This document shows, one piece after another, positions 12,705-13,391 of a stretch of DNA of 13,391 nt. The notes beneath the pieces are model-generated. The model saw only the letters and a program-made list of their open reading frames with translations. It did not search any database and had not been told where the DNA came from. Position numbers and translations under genes: made by a program. The DNA lies in NCBI GenBank assembly GCA_041745515.1, contig JBGTIU010000117.1, positions 1-13,391 of the forward strand, written 5' to 3'. Positions within the stretch are counted from its first letter, which is position 1, and every line of letters starts with the position of its first letter. The stretch is from JAKFWF01 sp041745515. GTDB taxonomy: Bacteria; Pseudomonadota; Alphaproteobacteria; Rhizobiales; Hyphomicrobiaceae.

Positions 12705-13391
12705 CGCTCGCGACCTGCAGTTGCCGCCTCTGGAAACCAGCGCAGATGCTGGCCGCCATCGAGCGCGATCATCTGGCCGGTCAGCGCGGAAGCGCCAATG
12801 ATGAAACGCACCGCGGCCGCGATCTCCTCCGGGCTCGTTGCACGCTGCAGGGGTGTCGCCGCGGCCTCGGCCGCAAATTCGGCGGCTGTCTGGTGCGGCC
12901 CCTGCAAAACCGGGCCGGGACCGATTGCATTGACGCGAATGCGGGGGCCGAGTGCCTGCGCAAGCATGCGGGTGGCGGTCCACAAGGCTGCCTTCGACAA
13001 CGTGTAGGAAAAGAACTCCGGCGTTGGCGCCCAGGCGCGCTGATCGATGATATTGATGATGTGCCCGTTGATCTCAGCCGGCAGGCTCGCCGCGAAACTT
13101 TGCGATAGAAGGATTGGTGCCCGTAGATTGACTGCCTGATGCCGATCCCAACTGTCCGCGCCGAGCGTGGCGAGGCTGTCGAATCGGAACACTGCGGCAT
13201 TGTTGACTAGACATATGGGCTGGCCGACGGCGTCGGTGCAACGGCCGATGAGTGTGGCCACATCAGCGGCGTCGCTCAGGTCGCAGCGCAGGGCCGCTGC
13301 CGCGACGCCAAGCTCGCGCAGGTCACCCACCAGCTGTTGCGCGGCATCGCGGGATTGCAGATAGTGCACGCCGACCGCCCAACCGTCGCGC
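12701..13391 (-). CDS. SDR family oxidoreductase, pteridine-reductase-like (FolM/PTR1 type), 5' end outside window
   Basis: The frame stays open to the window edge (upstream residues read RDGWAVG), so the GTG at 13369 is not the true start. The N-terminal glycine-rich NAD(P) motif is missing from view. Present are CDLSDAADV, the structural LVNNAAV, the catalytic region NIIDQRAWAPTPEFFSYTLSKAAL, and NAIGPGPV. The Tyr-x3-Lys pair is at 13004-13006 and 12992-12994. Classical SDRs have Ser 12-13 residues before Tyr; here that position is Asp (13043-13045), exactly 13 before Tyr. PTR1 pteridine reductases use Asp181/Tyr194/Lys198 with the same spacing, and E. coli FolM is related. With folB overlapping by 4 bases, reduction of dihydrobiopterin, dihydromonapterin or dihydrofolate is the best inference. 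A generic SDR remains possible. Confidence 0.85.
   Translation of the reverse strand, partial: RDGWAVGVHYLQSRDAAQQLVGDLRELGVAAAALRCDLSDAADVATLIGRCTDAVGQPICLVNNAAVFRFDSLATLGADSWDRHQAVNLRAPILLSQSFAASLPAEINGHIINIIDQRAWAPTPEFFSYTLSKAALWTATRMLAQALGPRIRVNAIGPGPVLQGPHQTAAEFAAEAAATPLQRATSPEEIAAAVRFIIGASALTGQMIALDGGQHLRWFPEAATAGRER

Noticed and set aside
12705..12983. 93-codon upstream extension of folB
   Set aside because: It overlaps the SDR gene in another frame and has shadow-like composition. ATG 12704 gives a 4-base overlap and includes the full FolB core.

Overview
The window looks like chromosomal DNA from a high-GC alphaproteobacterium, most probably Hyphomicrobiales (Bradyrhizobium/Xanthobacteraceae-like). 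The main clues are an HvrA-type H-NS protein, a glnB-glnA pair next to a divergent nnr gene, and alphaproteobacterial-looking GlnA, FolB and ABC-transporter sequences. Twelve of the 13 gene ends use TGA and one uses TAG. I see no mobile elements, CRISPR arrays, tRNA or rRNA genes.

Layout. (1) 1-531: 3' end of an alpha/beta hydrolase. (2) 532-816: an AT-richer spacer (about 46% GC over 541-780), followed by a small H-NS/HvrA-like gene (817-1131). (3) 1202-2698 (-): bifunctional NAD(P)HX epimerase/dehydratase, transcribed away from the nitrogen-assimilation operon glnB (2917-3255) and glnA (3388-4797). A good sigma-54 promoter (2849-2864) and a possible NtrC site (2726-2744) lie upstream of glnB, and a clear Rho-independent terminator follows glnA. 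(4) 5125-7173: peptidyl-dipeptidase Dcp. It is followed by a convergent 105-residue membrane protein (7189-7506, -) and then an oligopeptide/dipeptide-type binding protein (7710-9305, +). (5) 9306-9488: a convergent spacer rich in small hairpins. (6) 13391 to 9489 (-): an apparent operon running SDR reductase (5' end outside the window), folB, ABC ATPase, ABC permease and NMT1-type binding protein. Three of its four junctions are 4-base ATGA overlaps.

The most striking observation is in glnA. A full-length 469-codon type I glutamine synthetase is interrupted at codon 369 by an in-frame TAA. The stop sits exactly where the conserved Tyr of the NPYLAF motif belongs. The remaining 100 codons, including the adenylylation Tyr398, continue intact in the same frame to the normal C-terminus. 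This is a one-base nonsense change (sequencing error, very recent pseudogene, or readthrough), and the choice matters because PII (glnB) and GS form the core nitrogen-control pair.

The second point of interest is the right-hand operon. The SDR carries the pteridine-reductase-type catalytic triad (Asp in place of Ser, 13 residues before Tyr) and overlaps folB by 4 bases. A complete ABC importer follows, where folK would be my first expectation. This raises the untested idea that the importer handles a pterin-like or related small molecule.
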